From an uncultured Clostridia bacterium (GTDB lineage: Bacteria > Bacillota > Clostridia > Oscillospirales > Acutalibacteraceae), in assembly GCA_947302895.1 (NCBI GenBank), contig CAMYWU010000071.1:1-7407 (forward strand): a DNA stretch of 7,407 nt, given 5' to 3'. Both the position numbers and the translations under genes were made by a program. Positions 5,616-7,407 of the stretch are shown here, piece by piece. The notes under the pieces were generated by a model. That model made no database searches. It saw only the letters and a list, made by a program, of their open reading frames with translations, and was not told the DNA's origin. Within the stretch, counting starts at the first letter, position 1, and every line of letters begins with the position of its first letter.

Positions 5616-7112
5616 CTATATATTCAAAAGATTGAAAACCATCTCGCTCATATTTTCCTTTGAGCAGATATTTTCAAAGCGAATCTTCTTATCTTTAAGC
5701 GCTTTGAGAGGATCAGGAACAGGAGCGCCTGTTTTTTCATTAAGCTCATCAACAGTTTTAAATTCATCGGAAATATCGCTGTTTTCCTCTGAAATTGCGC
5801 TTAAAACGCTCTTTGAAAACTTATATGGCGAAGCGGTTGAATCAATAACGCTGACAATATCGTCGCCGCTATTACTTACATAGTCCTCATATACCTTAAC
5901 CGCAACAGCCGTATGGGTATCGCAAAGATATCCGAAGCTCTCAAACTGCTCTTTGATTGTTTGTTTAACGCTGTTTTCATCAGCAAAACCGGCAGCGAAT
6001 AACTCTTTAATCTTCGAGAGCATTTCTTCACCGATTTCATACTTGCCTTCATCAGAAAGCGAGCTCATAAGGCTCTTAATCATATCAGCGTTTTCACCGC
6101 TTACATGGTAAAGAAGTCGCTCAAGATTTGATGAAATAAGAATATCCATTGAAGGCGAGGTTGTTGTATAAAAATCTCTGTTTTTATCATACTTTCCGCT
6201 GTTGATAAAGTCAGTTAAAACATTGTTTGAATTAGAAGCGCAAACAAGCTTTTTAATCGGAAGTCCCATTCTCTTTGCATAATATGCAGCAAGAATATTG
6301 CCGAAATTACCAGTTGGAACAACAACATTGATTTCATCGCCGAGATTTATTCTTTTCTGCTCAATTAAATCACAGTAAGCAGAAAAATAATAAACAATCT
6401 GAGGAACGAGTCTGCCCCAATTAATAGAGTTTGCAGAAGAGAACATCATATTCTTTTGAGCAAGCTCATTTTTAATATCATTGTTTGTAAATATGGATTT
6501 TACTGCGCTCTGAGCATCATCAAAATTGCCCTCAATTGCGCAGACAGCAACGTTTTCGCCCTCCTGTGTTACCATCTGAAGCTTCTGCATTGGCGAAACT
6601 CCGAGTGCGGGATAGAAAACAAGGATTTTTGTATTATCAACATCTTTGAAACCTTCAAGCGCAGCCTTGCCTGTATCGCCCGAGGTTGCAACAAGAATAA
6701 CTATTGTTTTTCCGTCAGCAGTTTTTTTAGCCGAAACAGTCATAAGATAAGGAAGAAGCTGAAGAGCCATATCCTTAAATGCGCAGGTAGGACCGTGCCA
6801 CAATTCAAGAATATTTTCGTTTTTATTAACATTAACTGTCGGAGCGATTTTATCACTTGAAAATTTTTCTGCTGCATATGCGCCGCAAACGCAGTAATCA
6901 AGCTCCTCTTCGCTGAAATCAGTTAAAAACTCTCTTAAAACGGTTTTTGCTCTGTTGATATAATTCATTTCAACCATTGAATTGATTTTATCAAGAGAAA
7001 AATCGGGAAGTGAGCAAGGTACAAAAAGACCGCCCTCCTCGCTGATTCCCTGAGCAATAGCCTGAGAAGCGCTGACTTTAATAGAGTTATTTCTTGTGGA
7101 TGTATATAACAT
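5616..7112 (-). CDS. thrC: Threonine synthase (pyridoxal-phosphate dependent)
   Basis: The enzyme converts O-phosphohomoserine and water to threonine and phosphate, the last step of threonine synthesis. At 498 residues it belongs to the longer class, with an N-terminal helical domain (about 1-100) starting MLYTSTRN. HGPTCAFKDMA (106-116) carries the cofactor lysine K113. SGDTGKA (144-150) and VPTGNFGN (265-272) bind the cofactor phosphate. SANSINWGRL (226-235), NSNNVLTDF (294-302) and SPSMDI (319-324) are family landmarks. All key residues are present. The start has TTAGGAG 8 bases upstream, and the stop is TAG. No T-box leader or other threonine-responsive element fits in the 32-base gap to the upstream gene. 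No hom or thrB gene is present in the window. It follows the YraN-like gene on the same strand and may share its transcript or use a weak promoter at 7144-7170. Confidence 0.97.
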   Translation of the reverse strand: MLYTSTRNNSIKVSASQAIAQGISEEGGLFVPCSLPDFSLDKINSMVEMNYINRAKTVLREFLTDFSEEELDYCVCGAYAAEKFSSDKIAPTVNVNKNENILELWHGPTCAFKDMALQLLPYLMTVSAKKTADGKTIVILVATSGDTGKAALEGFKDVDNTKILVFYPALGVSPMQKLQMVTQEGENVAVCAIEGNFDDAQSAVKSIFTNNDIKNELAQKNMMFSSANSINWGRLVPQIVYYFSAYCDLIEQKRINLGDEINVVVPTGNFGNILAAYYAKRMGLPIKKLVCASNSNNVLTDFINSGKYDKNRDFYTTTSPSMDILISSNLERLLYHVSGENADMIKSLMSSLSDEGKYEIGEEMLSKIKELFAAGFADENSVKQTIKEQFESFGYLCDTHTAVAVKVYEDYVSNSGDDIVSVIDSTASPYKFSKSVLSAISEENSDISDEFKTVDELNEKTGAPVPDPLKALKDKKIRFENICSKENMSEMVFNLLNI

Positions 7113-7143
7113 AAGCCTGTCTCCTAAAATTATTATGATATAT

Positions 7144-7170
7144 ATTATACTAATTGAAATGCATTTTCAA
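7144..7170 (-). promoter_or_regulatory. weak candidate promoter for thrC
   Basis: A perfect TATAAT (7144-7149 on the minus strand) overlaps the stop codon of the upstream gene. TTGAAA (7165-7170) lies upstream, but the spacer is only 15 bases, shorter than the usual 16-18. The upstream box is part of the coding sequence. It could give thrC some independent expression, but cotranscription is equally likely. Confidence 0.3.
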
Positions 7171-7407
7171 GATGTTTGATTGATTTTATTTCATAGTCGC
7201 TGCAAATAACCTCAATAACATCAAATCTCGGCTGAAGCCTTGTTGGATGGGCTGATAAATAATAGTTAGCAGTTGCAGCCATTTTTTGCTGCTTAAATTC
7301 ATCAACATATTCCCTTGGCTTAACGTATGAATCGCTCTCCCTCATTTTAACCTCAACAAAAATGATATACTTCTTATCCTTTGCAATTATATCAATTTCC
7401 CCGAAAC
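7145..7407 (-). CDS. yraN: YraN/UPF0102 family nuclease-fold protein, C-terminal part (cut by window edge)
   Basis: The open frame continues past an internal ATG at 7345 to the right edge, giving the last 86 residues. The visible protein begins FGEIDIIAKDKKYIIFVEVKMR, written here only to show the motif: GEIDIIA followed by FVEVK. This is the D...ExK core of the PD-(D/E)xK nuclease fold typical of UPF0102. The rest, including NYYLSAHP and PRFDVIEV, also fits the family. Members are about 115-125 residues, so roughly 30-35 N-terminal residues are missing. The biological role of this family is not established. In many Bacillota it lies next to rnhB (ribonuclease HII); whether that is so here lies outside the window. 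thrC follows after 32 bases on the same strand, so cotranscription is likely. Confidence 0.88.
   Translation of the reverse strand, partial: FGEIDIIAKDKKYIIFVEVKMRESDSYVKPREYVDEFKQQKMAATANYYLSAHPTRLQPRFDVIEVICSDYEIKSIKHLENAFQLV

Noticed and set aside
5632..5883. Plus-strand 83-codon open frame after the DUF1540 gene, with GGGAGGA at 5604-5610 upstream
   Set aside because: It starts with TTG 21 bases from that site, too far for translation, and is fully antisense to the conserved C-terminal part of thrC.
6456..6860. Plus-strand 134-codon open frame inside thrC
   Set aside because: It is the reverse complement of conserved threonine synthase motifs, has no recognisable protein pattern, and is a by-product of AT-rich coding sequence.
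7113..7144. T-box or threonine attenuator upstream of thrC
   Set aside because: The gap is only 32 bases, with no room for the T-box stems or a leader peptide and no terminator hairpin.

Overview
This window looks like ordinary chromosome from a low-GC member of the Bacillota, most likely class Clostridia and possibly the Ruminococcaceae/Oscillospiraceae. I base this on the contiguous order tig–clpP–clpX–lon, strong AAGGAGG-type ribosome binding sites, a DUF1540 small cysteine-rich protein and uniformly AT-rich intergenic DNA. I had no database search, so the taxonomic call is inference. No mobile element, CRISPR array, rRNA, tRNA or riboswitch is visible, and nearly every base is coding.

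Left two thirds (1-4671), all on the minus strand, is a protein quality-control block. Read in the direction of transcription it runs tig (trigger factor), clpP, clpX, then lon, which is cut by the left edge inside its AAA+ module. A good sigma-A type promoter (4643-4671) precedes tig. The clpP stop codon forms part of the clpX ribosome binding site, so tig-clpP-clpX reads as one operon. A GC-centred hairpin (1373-1397) then ends it, and a consensus promoter (1326-1354) restarts transcription for lon. Together the genes cover nascent-chain folding at the ribosome exit tunnel and the two main ATP-dependent proteolysis machines.

The middle (4674-5598) holds a calcineurin-like metallophosphoesterase on the minus strand. 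Divergent from it, on the plus strand, is a 54-residue DUF1540 protein with eight cysteines. The 62-base gap between them contains a close match to a forespore sigma-G (and partly sigma-F) promoter facing the small gene. This is the most interesting regulatory signal in the window.

The right part (5616-7407), minus strand, carries a full-length threonine synthase (thrC) with a YraN/UPF0102 nuclease-fold protein upstream, cut by the right edge. thrC converges on the DUF1540 gene with only 17 bases between the stop codons and no visible terminator.

I see no convincing undescribed system here. The best leads are the possible sporulation control of the DUF1540 gene and a few small regulatory arrangements.
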